Shown: positions 1 through 11,102, counted from the first letter of the stretch. The stretch is 64,000 nt of DNA from Saccopteryx bilineata (GCF_036850765.1 NC_089495.1:64580410-64644409), one strand, 5' to 3'. The notes: generated by a model from the sequence alone, not told the origin. Numbers and translations are program-made.

Positions 1-911
1 AACAAACAAACAATCCAATAAAAAAATGGGAAGAGGATATGAATAGACACTTCTCCCAGGAAGAAATACAAATGGCCAACAGATATATGAAAAGATGCTC
101 ATCTTCTTTAGCTATTAGAGAAATGCAAATCAAAACGGCAATGAGATACCACCTCACACCTGTTCGATTAGCTGTTATTAGCAAGTCAGGTAATAGCAAA
201 TGTTGGAGAGGCTGTGGAGAAAAAGGAACCCTCATACACTGTTGGTGGGAATGTAAAGTAGTACAACCATTATGGAAGAAAGTATGGTGGTTCCTCAAAA
301 AACTGCAAATAGAACTACCTTATGACCCAGCAATCCCTCTACTGGGTATATATCCCCAAAACTCAGAAACATTGATACGTAAAGACACATGCAGCCCCAT
401 GTTTATTGCAGCATTGTTCACAGTGGCCAGGACATGGAAACAACCAAAAAGCCCATCAATAGATGACTGGATAAAGAAGATGTGGCACATATACACTATG
501 GAATACTACTCAGCCATAAGAAATGATGACATCGGAACATTTACAGCAAAATGGTGGGATCTTGATAACATGATACGAAGCGAAATAAGTAAATCAGAAA
601 AAACCAGGAACTGTATTATTCCATACGTAGGTGGGACATAATAGTGAAACTAAGAGACATTGATAAGAGTGGTGGTTATGGGGGGGAGGGGGGAATGGGA
701 GAGGGATAGGGGGTGGGGAGGGGCACAAAGAAAACAAGATAGAAGGTGACAGAGGACAATCTGACTTTGGGTGGTGGGTATGCAACATAATTGAACGACA
801 AGATAACCTGGACTTGTTATCTTTGAATATATGTATCCTGATTTATTGATGTCACCCCATTAAAAAAATAAAATTATATAAAAAATAAAAATTAAAATTA
901 AAAAAAAAAAG
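1..911 (+). mobile_element. LINE-1 (L1) 3' end, young, cut by window edge
   Basis: The segment holds the end of L1 ORF2, a short 3' UTR with a very G-rich tract (about 677-724), then an A-rich tail that ends near 911. The same 3' end recurs almost unchanged at 11103-11427, so this L1 family has moved recently in the lineage. The tail is followed directly by partial LTR sequence, so the L1 probably inserted into LTR A; the left target duplication lies outside the window. Confidence 0.93.
3..641 (+). CDS. L1 ORF2 protein, C-terminal part
   Basis: ORF2 encodes the L1 endonuclease and reverse transcriptase; only the last ~212 codons lie here and the frame is open from base 3, before the first ATG at 39, so the gene continues off the left edge. 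Recognisable family segments are the [18 protein letters not shown] block (a C-x3-C and H-x5-C cysteine-rich motif) and, further on, [29 protein letters not shown] and [11 protein letters not shown]. The protein ends PYVGGT at a TAA. The absence of stops or frameshifts across the visible part, with the near-identical 3' end at 11103, suggests a young copy. Whether the whole element is intact cannot be seen from this window. Confidence 0.9.
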   Translation, partial: QTNNPIKKWEEDMNRHFSQEEIQMANRYMKRCSSSLAIREMQIKTAMRYHLTPVRLAVISKSGNSKCWRGCGEKGTLIHCWWECKVVQPLWKKVWWFLKKLQIELPYDPAIPLLGIYPQNSETLIRKDTCSPMFIAALFTVARTWKQPKSPSIDDWIKKMWHIYTMEYYSAIRNDDIGTFTAKWWDLDNMIRSEISKSEKTRNCIIPYVGGT

Positions 912-1444
912 AATCCTAGTATGCCTCAGATAAGTGACTATGTATCAGAGACTTCCTTGTTTATATATTGGATTAAGGGTTTTGATTTTTATATTATAAA
1001 ATGGGGTAGACCAGGAGCTTGCTCTCTCTCGGTTCCTAAGATTAGCATTAGAGAGGAGAGAGCAGAGAAAGGAGAGCAGAGAAAAAGTCACGAGGAGGAG
1101 GCCAGGAGAAACATCCAAGATGGTGGAGTGCTGAGGGGGAAGCCAGTTTATGCAGAATTTGTGCAGAGAGAAGGAGATGGGGATCAGAGGTGTGAATAAG
1201 GTTAGTGAGCTAGAAACCTTTGATTCTAGGAAAACTGGATAAGTCAGTAGCTTTGTGAACACTGAATGTGAGTGGGTTTTGGAGCCCAGTGTGTGTTTTT
1301 ACTTGCCTGATGGGTGCAAGCTAGAATTAAAGATGATGGCCCACCAGTTTTTGGCTCTGTTGTTTCATTACCGACTGTCCAAATTAAATGCAAACCTGCA
1401 TTGGCCTGGCAGCTGTGATGGTGGCCATGGCTATTGGTTTTACA
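912..1444 (+). mobile_element. ERV LTR A, 5' part missing (same family as B-E)
   Basis: It starts at the family's internal ATGCCTCAGATAAGTGACT segment just after the L1 tail, runs through the TATA region (TATAAAAT near 996) and the core near 1255-1300, and ends in TTTTACA at 1444, the same terminus as the complete copies. The part upstream of the TATA box is replaced by the L1. No retroviral coding sequence is attached, so this behaves as a solo LTR remnant. Confidence 0.75.
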
Positions 1445-1837
1445 AGGATTAAGTCATTTTGAGATTCAGTGCCTTAATTTTAAGTTAAAAATTATGAGTT
1501 AATTCAGTATTTAATTCTGAGAGAAAAAAAAAAAAGCTCTGGGAAAATAAGTAAAGTAAATAAATAAATGCTTACTAAAAGAAAAGATTAAAAGCTATGC
1601 TCCAATATTGAAGAAATGTAAAAAATACGTGCTGTCCAACATGAGACTTTTTTTTTTTTTTCTTGATTCTCTTCAGGCCTTCTGGTACCAAAATATATAA
1701 TTTTCTAAGAAATTTATTTAAATTTGACATGAAACCAACACTCAAATACCTTGCAATCATATTGCCACATAAGCACAGGATAGACAGGGTTACTGTTTTT
1801 GCTCCATGATTTAATTCTAGAGTTTTATGAGCAAAGA
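1445..1837. other. Unassigned AT-rich sequence between two LTRs
   Basis: I see no gene or recognised repeat here. It contains short A and T runs (about 1525-1535 and 1650-1661) and no long open frame with protein-like composition. Confidence 0.5.
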
Positions 1838-2073
1838 TGTTGGTCAAATAAGTTTGTAAATATGATGTATATGTTTGCTCATTTATAGTTTGTGTTGGGT
1901 GTGGGAGAAGGCTGTAGGTCGGCAAGGTCCCTTATAGCCTAAGGCTTAATTTTAAGACTAAGCCTTTCCCACCTTTTTAATACTAAAGTTTTTTTCAAAA
2001 CTAAGCTTTCCCCCACACTCTTGACTGTTGCATGATGTGGGGTGGTGCACTCTTATGAAGAATCCCATTTATG

Positions 2074-2447
2074 GCCCTGGCCGGTTGGCTCAGCGGTAGA
2101 GCATCGGCCCGGCGTGCAGGAGTCCCGGGTTCGATTCCCGGCCAGGGCATACAGGAGAGGTGCCCATTTGCTTCTCCGCCCCTTCTCCTCTCCTTCCTCT
2201 CTGTCTCTCTCTTCCCCTCCCGCAGCGAGGCTCCACTGGAGCAGAGATGGCCCGGGCGCTGGGGATGGCTCTGTGGCCTCTGCCCCAGGCGCTAGAATGG
2301 CTCTGGATGCAGCAGAGCGACGCCCCAGAGGGGCGGGGCATCGCCCCCTGGTGGGCATGCCAGGTGGATCCCGGTTGGGTGCATGCAGGAGTCTGTCTGA
2401 CTGCCTCCCTGTTTCCAGCTTTGGAAAAATGAAAAAAAAAAAAAAAA
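2074..2447 (+). mobile_element. Type I tRNA-derived bat SINE inside LTR B
   Basis: The head GCCCTGGCCGGTTGGCTCAG contains the pol III A box, GGTTCGATTCC near 2128 is the B box, and a CT-rich body and poly(A) follow. A 16-bp target duplication (AAGAATCCCATTTATG, 2058-2073 and 2448-2463) flanks it. The full 370-bp length and clean duplication suggest a fairly young insertion. Confidence 0.93.
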
Positions 2448-2664
2448 AAGAATCCCATTTATGCCTCAGATAAGTGGCTTTGTATCAGAGACTTTCTTAT
2501 TTGTATATTGGCTTAAAGGCTTTAATTTCTACACTATAAAATAAGAGAGATCAGGAGCTCTCTCTCTCTGGGTTACTGAAATTAGCTTTGCAGAGGAGAG
2601 GCAGCCAAGATGGTGGAATGCTAAAAAAGAAGTCAGTTTGTGCAGAGAGAAGGAGATGGGGAAC

Positions 2665-3369
2665 TGTTGGGCAGATAAAATGTATTATGCTCACTTTGTT
2701 AAAGAGGCCATTGCCCAGGCCTCTTTATTAATACACATATTAATGTGTGTTGGGGTGGGCTAAAGGCAGGGAGAATCCTTGTAGCCTGGGGCTTGGTTTT
2801 GGGATTAAGCCTTTGTAGGGCGGTACAATCCAATCATGCCTCAGAGAAGTGACTTTGTATTGGAGACTTCCCTGTTTTGTATATTGGATTAAGAGTTTGG
2901 ATTGCTACACTATAAAATGGGGATGAAGTGGGAGCTTGGGCTCTTGGTTCCTGAGGTTAGCATGAGAGAGCAGAGAGAATAGAGCCAGCAGCGGGTGGAG
3001 GCCACGTGGAGAAGGCCAGGAAAAGCAGCCAAGATGGCGGAGTACTGAGTGAGATGCCAGTTTGTACAGAGTTTGTATCTGGGATAAGGAAGGAAATGGG
3101 GAACTGAGGAGAATAAGGCTGTTGAGCTAGAAACCTTTGATTCTAGGAAACTCGGATAAATCAGTAGCTTTGTGAGCACTGAATGTGACTGGGTTTTGGA
3201 GCCCAGTGTGTATTTTTACTTGCCCTCCGGGTGCAAGCTAGATTAAAGACTATGGCCCACCAGTTTTTGGCTCCATGGTTTCTTTACCGACTGTCCGAAT
3301 CCAATGCGAACCTGTATGGGCCAGGCGGCTGCTATGATGGTGGCCCTGGCCGTGGCTCCTGGCTTTACA
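2665..3369 (+). mobile_element. ERV solo LTR C, nested in LTR B
   Basis: A complete 705-bp LTR begins TGTTGGGCAGATAAAATG and ends GGCTTTACA, the usual TG...CA boundaries. A perfect 5-bp duplication GGAAC (2660-2664 and 3370-3374) flanks it. A TATA box (CTATAAAATGG) lies near 2911. The 5-bp duplication would suit an ERVL-type or similar integrase, but without internal sequence the class is not settled. Short open frames in the LTR have no retroviral protein character. Confidence 0.88.
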
Positions 3370-3633
3370 GGAACAGAGATTAATAAGGCTGATGAGGTAG
3401 AAACCCCTTTGACTCTAGGAATACTCAAATAAGTCACTGGCTTTGGGAGCCCTTAAAGGAAAGGAAAGTGTTTTCCCACTGTGTGTATTTCTTGCCCACC
3501 AGGTAGGAGTTAAGATTAAAGGTAACAGCCCACCAGTTCTTGGCTTTGTTGTTTCATTACTGTCTGTCCGAATCAAAAGCGAACCTGCACAGGCCAGGAG
3601 GCTGTGATAATGGCTGTGGCTACTGACTTTACA

Positions 3634-3833
3634 GAAGACTTGAACAAACTAGTTACTTAGATTATTGCACACAGTGGATGTCCATTGCATAATTTCTGAA
3701 ATAATTTTTACTTCAGGTATATTGATTTTATATAGATTTATTTGATTTATTTTTTTTTCCTAGACATACAGAGGTGGGAAAAAGTAAGTTTATCAGAAAG
3801 AGTTTATTATTTTATTACTTATTTTTATATTAC
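3634..3833. other. Spacer between LTR B and LTR D
   Basis: AT-rich spacer of 200 bases with no recognised element. It ends with the ATTAC copy of the LTR D target duplication (3829-3833). Confidence 0.5.
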
Positions 3834-5215
3834 TGTAAAGCCAGGAGCCACGGCCAGGGCCAACATCACAGCAGCCAGACCCATGCAGGTTCGCATTGGA
3901 TTCGGACAGTCGGCAAAGAAACAACGGAGCCACAAACTGGTGGGCCATAGTCTTTAATTGTAGCTTGCACCTGGCGGGCAGGCAAAAACATACACTGGGC
4001 TCCAAAACCCACTCACATTCAGTGCTCACAAAGCCACTGACTTATCCGAGTTTCCTAGAATCAAAGGTTTCTAGCTCACCAGACTTATTCACCTCAGTTC
4101 CCCATCTCCTTCTGTTGGGCAGATAAAATGTATTATGCTCACTTTGTTAAAGAGGCCGTTGCCCAGGTGATATTGATGTGTGTTGAGAATTGTTGTAGCC
4201 TGAGGCTTGGTTTTGGGATTAAGCCTGTCCCACCCTTTTTGGTGTGAGGTGGTACAATCCTATCATGCCTCAGAGAAGTGACTTTGTATTGGAGACTTCC
4301 CTATTATGTATATTGGATTAGGGGCTTGGATTTCTACACTATAAAATGGGGGAAGAACGGGAGTTTGGGGCTTGGTTCCTGAGACTAGTATTAGAAGAGA
4401 GAGCAGAGGAGAGCAGAGAAAGGCCACGTGGAGGAGGCCAGGAGAAGCAGCCAAGATGGTGGAGTGCTGAGTGAGATACCAGTTTGTGTAGAGTTTGTAT
4501 TTGGGATAAGGAAGGAGATGGGGAACTGAGGAGAATAAGTCTGGTGAGCTAGAAACCTTTGATTCTAGGAAACTCGGATAAATCAGTAGCTTTGTGAGCA
4601 CTGAATGTGACTGGGTTTTGGAGCCCAGTGTGTATTTTTACTTGCCCGCCGGGTGCAAGGTAGGATTAAAGGCTATGGCCCACCAGTTTTTGGCTCCATG
4701 GTTTCTTTACCGACTGTCCGAATCCAATGCAAACCTGCATAGGGGAGGCGGCTGTGATAGTGGCCCTGGCTGTGGCTCCTGGCTTTACACCTTCCTTATC
4801 TCTGCACAAACTGCACAAACTGGCCTTTCACTCAACACTCGCCATCTTGGCTGCTTCTCCTGGCCTACTCTACGTGGCCTCCTTCTGCTCTCTGCTCTGC
4901 TCCCTCTGCTCCCTCATGCTAATCATCCCAGGAACCAAGAGAGCAAGCTCCTATTCTGCCCCTATTTTATAGTGTAGAAATCCAAACCTTTAATCCAATA
5001 TACATAATAGGGAAGTCTCTAATACAAAGTCACTTCTCTGAGGCATGATTGGATTGTACCGCCCCACATCAAAAAACGTGGGAAAGGCTTAATCCCAAAA
5101 CCCAGCCCCAGGCTACAAGGATTCTCAACACACATTAATATCACCTGGGTTACGGCCTCACGTGGACAGCACCATCTTTAGCAAAGTGAGCATAATATAT
5201 TTTATCTGCCCAACA
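3834..5215 (-). mobile_element. ERV solo LTR D, antisense, split by LTR E
   Basis: Read on the minus strand, this LTR runs from TGTTGGGCAG (5215 leftwards) to CTTTACA at 3834. Pieces 3834-4112 and 4790-5215 were separated by insertion of LTR E. A perfect 5-bp duplication ATTAC (3829-3833 and 5216-5220) marks the original insertion. The TATA box (TATAAAAT on the minus strand) lies near 4965-4973. No internal retroviral genes remain. Confidence 0.88.
4113..4789 (+). mobile_element. ERV solo LTR E, nested in LTR D
   Basis: A 677-bp LTR with TG...CA ends (TGTTGGGCAG ... GGCTTTACA) and a perfect 5-bp duplication CCTTC (4108-4112 and 4790-4794). A TATA box lies at 4340-4345. It sits in the opposite orientation to its host LTR D and entered almost the same place in the LTR as LTR C did in LTR B. 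Confidence 0.9.
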
Positions 5216-5220
5216 ATTAC

Positions 5221-6363
5221 ATATTTTACATAAAACTACTCTAAACCTACTTTTTCCTACCCCTGAATAAGAAATATTAAAAAGATAAATTTATATTTAT
5301 ATGTGTGTAATATTTATTCTGTAAAAATAATATGTGTATAATATCTTATAATTATTACACAAATGTAAAATGTCTTCTGGAAAAGCATGTTAACTGGAAT
5401 AGTTGAGAAATCCACCGATTATGAATCATATTAAATTTTAACTCCTGAGGTATTGTTATGCAATATTTTTTTCATCAGATAATCAGCAAAAAAAATGTTG
5501 TCTTAGAATTATTTTAAATAAAATTGTCCCTATTTGTGGACACTGGAAAAGAAAATAAACTAAATATTTATGCTGAAAGATTGGTGAAATAAAATTTTCT
5601 TTTAAATAAAGTTTGATTTTTAAATAGTACAGAACAAAATATTTTTGTTATAATAATTTTCAAAATGAATCAAAAAAAATTGAGGTTGTTAGAGAATAAA
5701 ATAGTTTTGTAAACTTAACCCCTGGATCTCAACTCTCTCCATTTTTTACAGACAGCATGACACAATGTTTTAAATACTTACATATAAAATTTGCATTAAT
5801 TTACCAATAACAATATAGATTACAAACTTTTTCATTAAAAGGGTATTATTTATGGGATTTACATAATGTATTAAACATTGCTGTGCTAAATACTAATAAC
5901 CTAAAAGATAAATTTTTATATTATTTTGATAGAAGTGTACATTAGTGAGTATAAAAGAGAATAGAACTTTCAGTGTTAAGGGCAAAATTAACAAAAAACA
6001 GTAGTTTCTGTTCTCTATTTTTCTGAAAGTATAATACAGGCATGCCTGTGTTTCTCAGGGACCAGTTTTCACCATCTTGATGTGTGACCATTTCAACATG
6101 TGGGTCAGGATGAGCCATATCAAGGCAAGAGAGAAATAGAAAACTTATATGTATTTAATTATCTCTTATCTGCAGTGTCAAAATTGATACCCAAAAGATA
6201 TTAATAGTTGTACCTGTCCAAATTTACTTGGTTACTTTGTAACAAATCTAAAGGGTAGGGCTGATACTGATAATTAATAGGAGGCTAGTTGAAATAATGA
6301 TGGAGACAGTCTGAGTCAGAGCCAGAGAACTATTTCTGAAAAAGGAACGTGGTGGCTACACTT
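5221..6363. other. Unassigned AT-rich sequence
   Basis: No open frame, RNA gene or repeat family could be recognised in these ~1.1 kb. Confidence 0.5.
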
Positions 6364-6765
6364 TGTTATTTGTTTGTTTGTTTGTTTTGTGATTTAAATT
6401 TTTAAAATCAATTTTTAAATTTTAATTTATTGTGTCTCCATGGATTCGAGTGTGCCACTGAATATAACACCCTCACTCCCCACCCCCATGTCCTTATTTA
6501 TATCCCCTTTGCCCCTCTCCTTCTAACTCCCTGCCCCCTTTCCTCTGCGATTTGCTGTCCTGTTATCTCTATCTCTGTGTTATATATATATAATTTCACT
6601 AATCCCTTCACCTTCTCTGATCCCCTCCCCTCATCCCCCTTTTCTTTGACAGCTGTCCTTCTGGTCCCTGTGACCCTGCTTCTGCCTCTATTCTGTTCCT
6701 CAGTTCACTTTGTTCATTAGGAAATGGTTGTTCACATACCCTTAGCCTTGGGGTTGGGGGTGGAA
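6364..6765 (-). mobile_element. L1-type LINE 3' UTR fragment, antisense
   Basis: Read on the minus strand, a GA-rich 3' UTR leads through a segment like 'cgaatccatggagacacaataaattaaaa' (shown here in part) to a CAAA-repeat tail (6364-6384 on plus). This resembles L1 3' tails with G-rich UTRs in bats. No ORF2 coding part is attached. Assignment is by general resemblance. Confidence 0.55.
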
Positions 6766-7110
6766 AGCTATTTGTCTAGCTTTAGTCTATTCTAAAAACT
6801 CCTGTATAAATCGGTAATATATACTTCAAACTCATCTGTCAGTATATATTTTCTTGTAAAGTAATAAGGAAAGATATATTTTTTTAAAAGAGGAAATTAT
6901 TAGAGTATCTAAATATATGAAGAAAAAGTTACAACGATGATAATGTATTCATAAGAAATGTAAAGAATCAATATGAGTAGTTAATTGTAGCTATTTTGTG
7001 TATAGTATAGGTTAAGTATGTTCTATTTCTTATTTCTCTTTCCAGCAATCTTTTTTTTTTTTTTTTGAATGAACATAGCAGCTACCTTACATTTGTGTAA
7101 GGTAGCAATT
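6766..7110. other. Unassigned sequence with a small perfect hairpin
   Basis: AT-rich sequence without a recognised gene. At 7081-7090 and 7097-7106 GCTACCTTAC and GTAAGGTAGC form a perfect 10-bp inverted repeat around a 6-base loop, next to a T run (7051-7066). Confidence 0.5.
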
Positions 7111-7124
7111 AAAAAGTTATTTTA

Positions 7125-7494
7125 GCCCTGGCCGGTTGGCTCAGTGGTAGAGCGTCGGCCTGGCATGCGGAGGGCCGGGGCACACAGGGGAGGCGCCCAT
7201 CTGCTTTTCCACCCCTCCCCCTCTCCTTCCTCTCTGTCTCTCTCTTTCCCTCCCGCAGCTGAGGTTCCATTGGAGCAAAGATGGCCGGGGCGCTGGGGAT
7301 GGCTCCTTGGCTTCTGCCCCAGGCGCTGGAGTGGCTCTGGGTGCAACAGAGCGACACCCCGGAGGGACAGAGCATCACCCCCTAATGGGCAGAGCGTCGC
7401 CCCCTGGTGGGCATGCTGGGTGGATCCCGGTCGGGCGCATGCGTGAGTCAGTCTGTCTCTCCCCGTTTCCAGCTTCAGAAAAAATACAAAAAAA
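7125..7494 (+). mobile_element. Type I tRNA-derived bat SINE
   Basis: The element has the same head and GC-rich body as the copy at 2074. The segment carrying the B box is shortened after GGCATGCGGAG, which removes GGTTCGATTCC. A 14-bp duplication AAAAAGTTATTTTA (7111-7124 and 7495-7508) flanks it. Confidence 0.92.
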
Positions 7495-7685
7495 AAAAAG
7501 TTATTTTATCATAGATATTATAAACAATGTAAAACCTTGTAACACTGGCATATTATGAAACTACTTACTGTTTAACCAATAATCTGAATTAAATAAATTA
7601 TTATTGAAACATTTTTTTTTCTCAAGGTGTAGAGGTTGATGATTACCAAATCAAGTAGGCACATTCAGATTTGAAAATATAACAA

Positions 7686-7783
7686 CGAGGCCTGACCTGA
7701 GGTCGTCATTTCAAAACACTGCACTTGTCTGGTCAAGGCACATATCGAAGTTGATGCTTCCTGCCCCTCCCTCCTTTCTCTCT

Positions 7784-7823
<40 letters not shown>

Positions 7824-7863
7824 TTCTGTCTCTCTCTCTCCTTTGTAAAATGAAAAAAAAAAG
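7686..7863 (+). mobile_element. Type II bat SINE with internal CT repeat
   Basis: The head GCCTGACCTGAGG and the segment GGTCAAGGCACATATCGAAG identify the shorter SINE family. The CT-rich part has expanded into a (TC)n tract (7790-7840). The duplication ATATAACAA is at 7677-7685 and 7864-7872. Most of the tRNA-like head is lost. Confidence 0.82.
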
Positions 7864-7872
7864 ATATAACAA

Positions 7873-8421
7873 AGAAATCAACAGCTCTGAATATCGCAAT
7901 AATCCACATTGCCAGCTGTGTTTTGAGCCTGTTACTACTTACCCTCCTGAGGTTTTAATACCACGAGACTTCCTTAAAATCTCTGTGGATTACAATAAAT
8001 CTGTGTTTTAAACTACTCTCTATTCCTGTTCAAGGTCAAAATGTCTGTTAAAGTTCTCTTTAGAGTAGTCATTCTAAAAATTCTTTATTACTCTGCTCTG
8101 TTTTCCTTTCTGACCTTTCAGCTTTCCGAAAATTGTAAGTATTGTAACTAGGCTCATCTTTCTGCCACCTCTTTCAGACTGGTACTCTATTAGGATGGTC
8201 TATCCAGAAGTTTATTTTATTTTTTAAAATACTACATCCTAAGTCACTTTTTCAGCTAGATTTATACCATCCTAAAAACAAAAAACAATTCTCTGAACCC
8301 CCACCAGTAGATCTCACTTCAGACTCAGTGCATCTACTTTATGAAAACTGTATTCTAAACCAAATTATTAGTGCACTAATTTGGATATTAAAAAGGGTTT
8401 GAACACATATAGCTAAATTTA
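7873..8421. other. Unassigned sequence
   Basis: No gene or repeat family was recognised; composition is AT-rich without long open frames. Confidence 0.45.
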
Positions 8422-8608
8422 TTTTTTTAATAATTTTTTTTTAGATTTTATTTTTTCATTTCTAGAGAGAGAGAGAGAGATGGAAGGGGGAACGAGGAGG
8501 AAGCACCAACTCCCATATATGCTTTGGCCAGGCAAGCCAGGGGCTTTGAACAGGCAAGCTCAGGGTTCCAGGTTGACACTTTATCCGCTGTGCCACTACT
8601 GGTCAGGC
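8422..8608 (-). mobile_element. Type II bat SINE, antisense
   Basis: Read on the minus strand from 8608, GCCTGACCAGTAGTGGCACA opens the element; the AGAGAG tract and T-rich tail lie at the left end. Differences from the intact copies indicate an older insertion. Flanks CTAAATTT and CTAAAATTTT may be a worn duplication. Confidence 0.8.
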
Positions 8609-11088
8609 CACTAAAATTTTAAAAAAAGTAGAATTTTGCTGATCGCTGTGACAAATCATTTCTTAGACTTTGGCACGATTTGTGGCTGTACTAAAACCCA
8701 AAGAATTATCTTTGCCTGTCATTTGATTAAAGAGATTTCTTAAATTTAAAAAGAAAGCTTTATGTGACAGTTTTAAAAATACATAGTGAAGTTTGAAGAT
8801 AAAAATCCAGCTAGACAACAGTAGTAGATAATTTGAATGAGCTGTCAGAATGTTCACATTGTCCTTGATGTCTTAGTTGATTTATTTTAATATCATTGTT
8901 TTAGCTGTGCTAGTTCATTTTCAAAATAGTGAACATTTTAAACTGTACAATTTGAGATATTGTTTATTTCTGAAAATGTCTTTCTGATGGAACTAAATTT
9001 GTTCATTAAAAAACATGGTGCATATAATGTGTGGCTTGAACATGTGCTGGAATAGACATCTCAAGTTCAGGCAAAGGAATAAAAGTGTAAGACTTAAGGC
9101 CGGGCAAACTTCAATATTAAGTTAAAGTTAAAAGTAGAAAATGAAGCTACAGAACTATAAAGACTAACACTATTCCACATTAAATATGGAAAATATTTCA
9201 AAATACCTTTCAAGGACAGTAAAATTGGAGAACAAATATAGAGCAGATTAAAAACAGATTGTATGGTTTTGAAACTATTTCCTAGTCTTTTATCATGGGT
9301 GATCATAGGAAAGCATTGTATAAAATAATTTCTAGATTTACTATATTCTTTCTTTAATATGTATCACTTATAACTTGATTTAATGCTGCCTGTAGGTCAC
9401 TTTGGACTTGAAAAGTTACTGTCAGCAAAAATGATGTTTCCCTTTGAGTAGTGTAGATTGTTTCTTTCATGAAATAAGAAATATATGGACATTCTTACCC
9501 CATTAGATGTTTACCATTTGCTTTGATCAAAAGAAGTTTAAACTTACATCTGTTTAGTATTTAAATTGCTAAAACTGTATTTCTCCATATCTTGAATTTT
9601 GATATTTCTATTTTAATACTTTAATCCTTATAGTTTCTTAGTTACAAATGTTAGTGTGTCATTAGAGGAAGTGTATGAGTCATAAGTAATTAGATATTGG
9701 CTGTGTTAGGCTCTTTTAGCCTGAAATATCTGAATTCCAACAAAGGTTGTTTCTGTTGATAAATATTTTTAATAGGATCAAGAAAAATTAGCTCAAGACT
9801 TCAAATGCCTCACGTTGAGATGATGGAAGTCAGGAATGTTGTCCAGGATACAGAGGAGCTCTGAGTGCAGCCTGTGTTTAGTAGTCCAGCTGGACGATCT
9901 GGCTACTACCTTGTCTCCTCAGCAGGCAGAACACATTGCTCCCTGCTCCAGTAACCCTACTTACACTGTGATTGTGACTCGGAAGTCCCCTATCTCTGCT
10001 TCTAGCTGTGATGGTTCCTCCGATACTATAAATATCTCTTTATGTCATTGTATCTGCATCTATGATTCTCTCCCTTGGATACGGCCTCTGCGCATTTCTT
10101 TTGACAATGCTTCTTATTCGTGTATCTGCCAGAATTTCTCTTCTTTTAGTGTATTTTTCATCTCCATGACAGTCTCATACATCTAACAAGAAGGATTAGA
10201 GTATATTTTGTTCATTGGCTTGTTAGGTAGAATTCTCCTCTGTGACAGCACCTAGACATTGCTTAGCCTATAGAAATCTGCCCAGCTATCTCTGTTTCAG
10301 TCAGCTTGTGGTACAAGATAATTGGCATGTAAGAAACCCTTTGATATATGATGTTCTTTGAATGTCAGAAAATTATGTTATCTCAGCTCCCATAACTGTA
10401 TTAGTCCTTGCTACAGAGAATTTTACATATTTTATATTTAATTGTTTTAAAAGAGCTATGTTATTTTAATAAAATATTATACTTATATTACACTATTATT
10501 TTCTAGTACAATTAATTAATTTAATTTATTTTAGCATGTAGAACTTACTCTTTTTTTCCTATAGCAAACTGTCTTTTCACTTTGCATTAAACAGAGATAA
10601 ATACAAATAGAATATTCTAATGTGTAAAAAGCCCCCCAAATTTAATTTGAGTCTATAAATAAAATGTTAACTAATAAAAAATTAAAACTAAAATGAAAAT
10701 TATATTTCCAAACCATAGAGAAAATTTTAATTTTGCAGAGGTAACAACTTAAATTACATATTATCATTTCTAAGAATAAATATTTAATTTAATTAATACA
10801 CAGTGAATTACAAAATTATTTATCTGAAAGAATAGACAGATTTTACAATAACATCAAACCATAAAGATGGAAAGTATGTCTCATGAATATATAATATTTT
10901 TAGAATATGTCAAAGATCTATGCAAGTTATCTTTTGTAAGTGTTAAGTTCTGTCTGAAAGACAAATTAAGATAAAATCTTATATAATATATATAGTTTAA
11001 TAGACATTCTGATATTATAAAAGAATAATATTGTTATCGAAATTCTTGTTTATCAACTGTACTATCTAAAGGTGCCAAATACATATTT
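8609..11088. other. Unassigned 2.5-kb sequence
   Basis: I see no recognised element. The stretch 9821-10190 is less AT-rich than its surroundings and holds a 116-codon open frame (9836-10186), but the translation has no recognisable domain and a composition typical of chance frames (many Ser, Cys and Ile). The rest is AT-rich with no frame of note. Confidence 0.45.
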
Positions 11089-11102
11089 AAAGAGATATTA
11101 CT

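Larger units (their letters stand above)
1838..3633 (+). mobile_element. ERV LTR B, split by a SINE and by LTR C
   Basis: The LTR begins TGTTGGTCAAATAAG at 1838 and ends GACTTTACA at 3633. It is the most diverged copy of the family. Two later insertions interrupt it: a type I SINE (2074-2447) and LTR C (2665-3369). Its pieces are 1838-2073, 2464-2664 and 3370-3633. Flanks AAAGA (1833-1837) and GAAGA (3634-3638) match at four of five bases, as expected for a worn 5-bp duplication. No gag, pol or env sequence is present, so it is a solo LTR. Confidence 0.72.

Noticed and set aside
921..1452. Open frames at 921-1452, 2910-3437 and 3742-4977
   Set aside because: They follow LTR copies on either strand and carry no Gag, Pol or Env features; they arise from the LTR's base composition.
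2074..2150. Possible tRNA genes (A and B boxes at the heads of SINEs)
   Set aside because: The boxes sit in SINE heads followed by SINE bodies and A-tails with target duplications; the cloverleaf arms are not maintained.
2053..2473. Several overlapping open frames of 70-140 codons on both strands
   Set aside because: They lie in a type I SINE; the GC-rich body lacks stops by composition. The same frames recur at 7109-7446, 27373-27863, 45099-45556 and 61340-61765, always inside SINE copies.
7711..8011. Frames with long Ser/Leu or Arg/Glu runs
   Set aside because: They translate the (TC)n repeat of a SINE; low complexity only.
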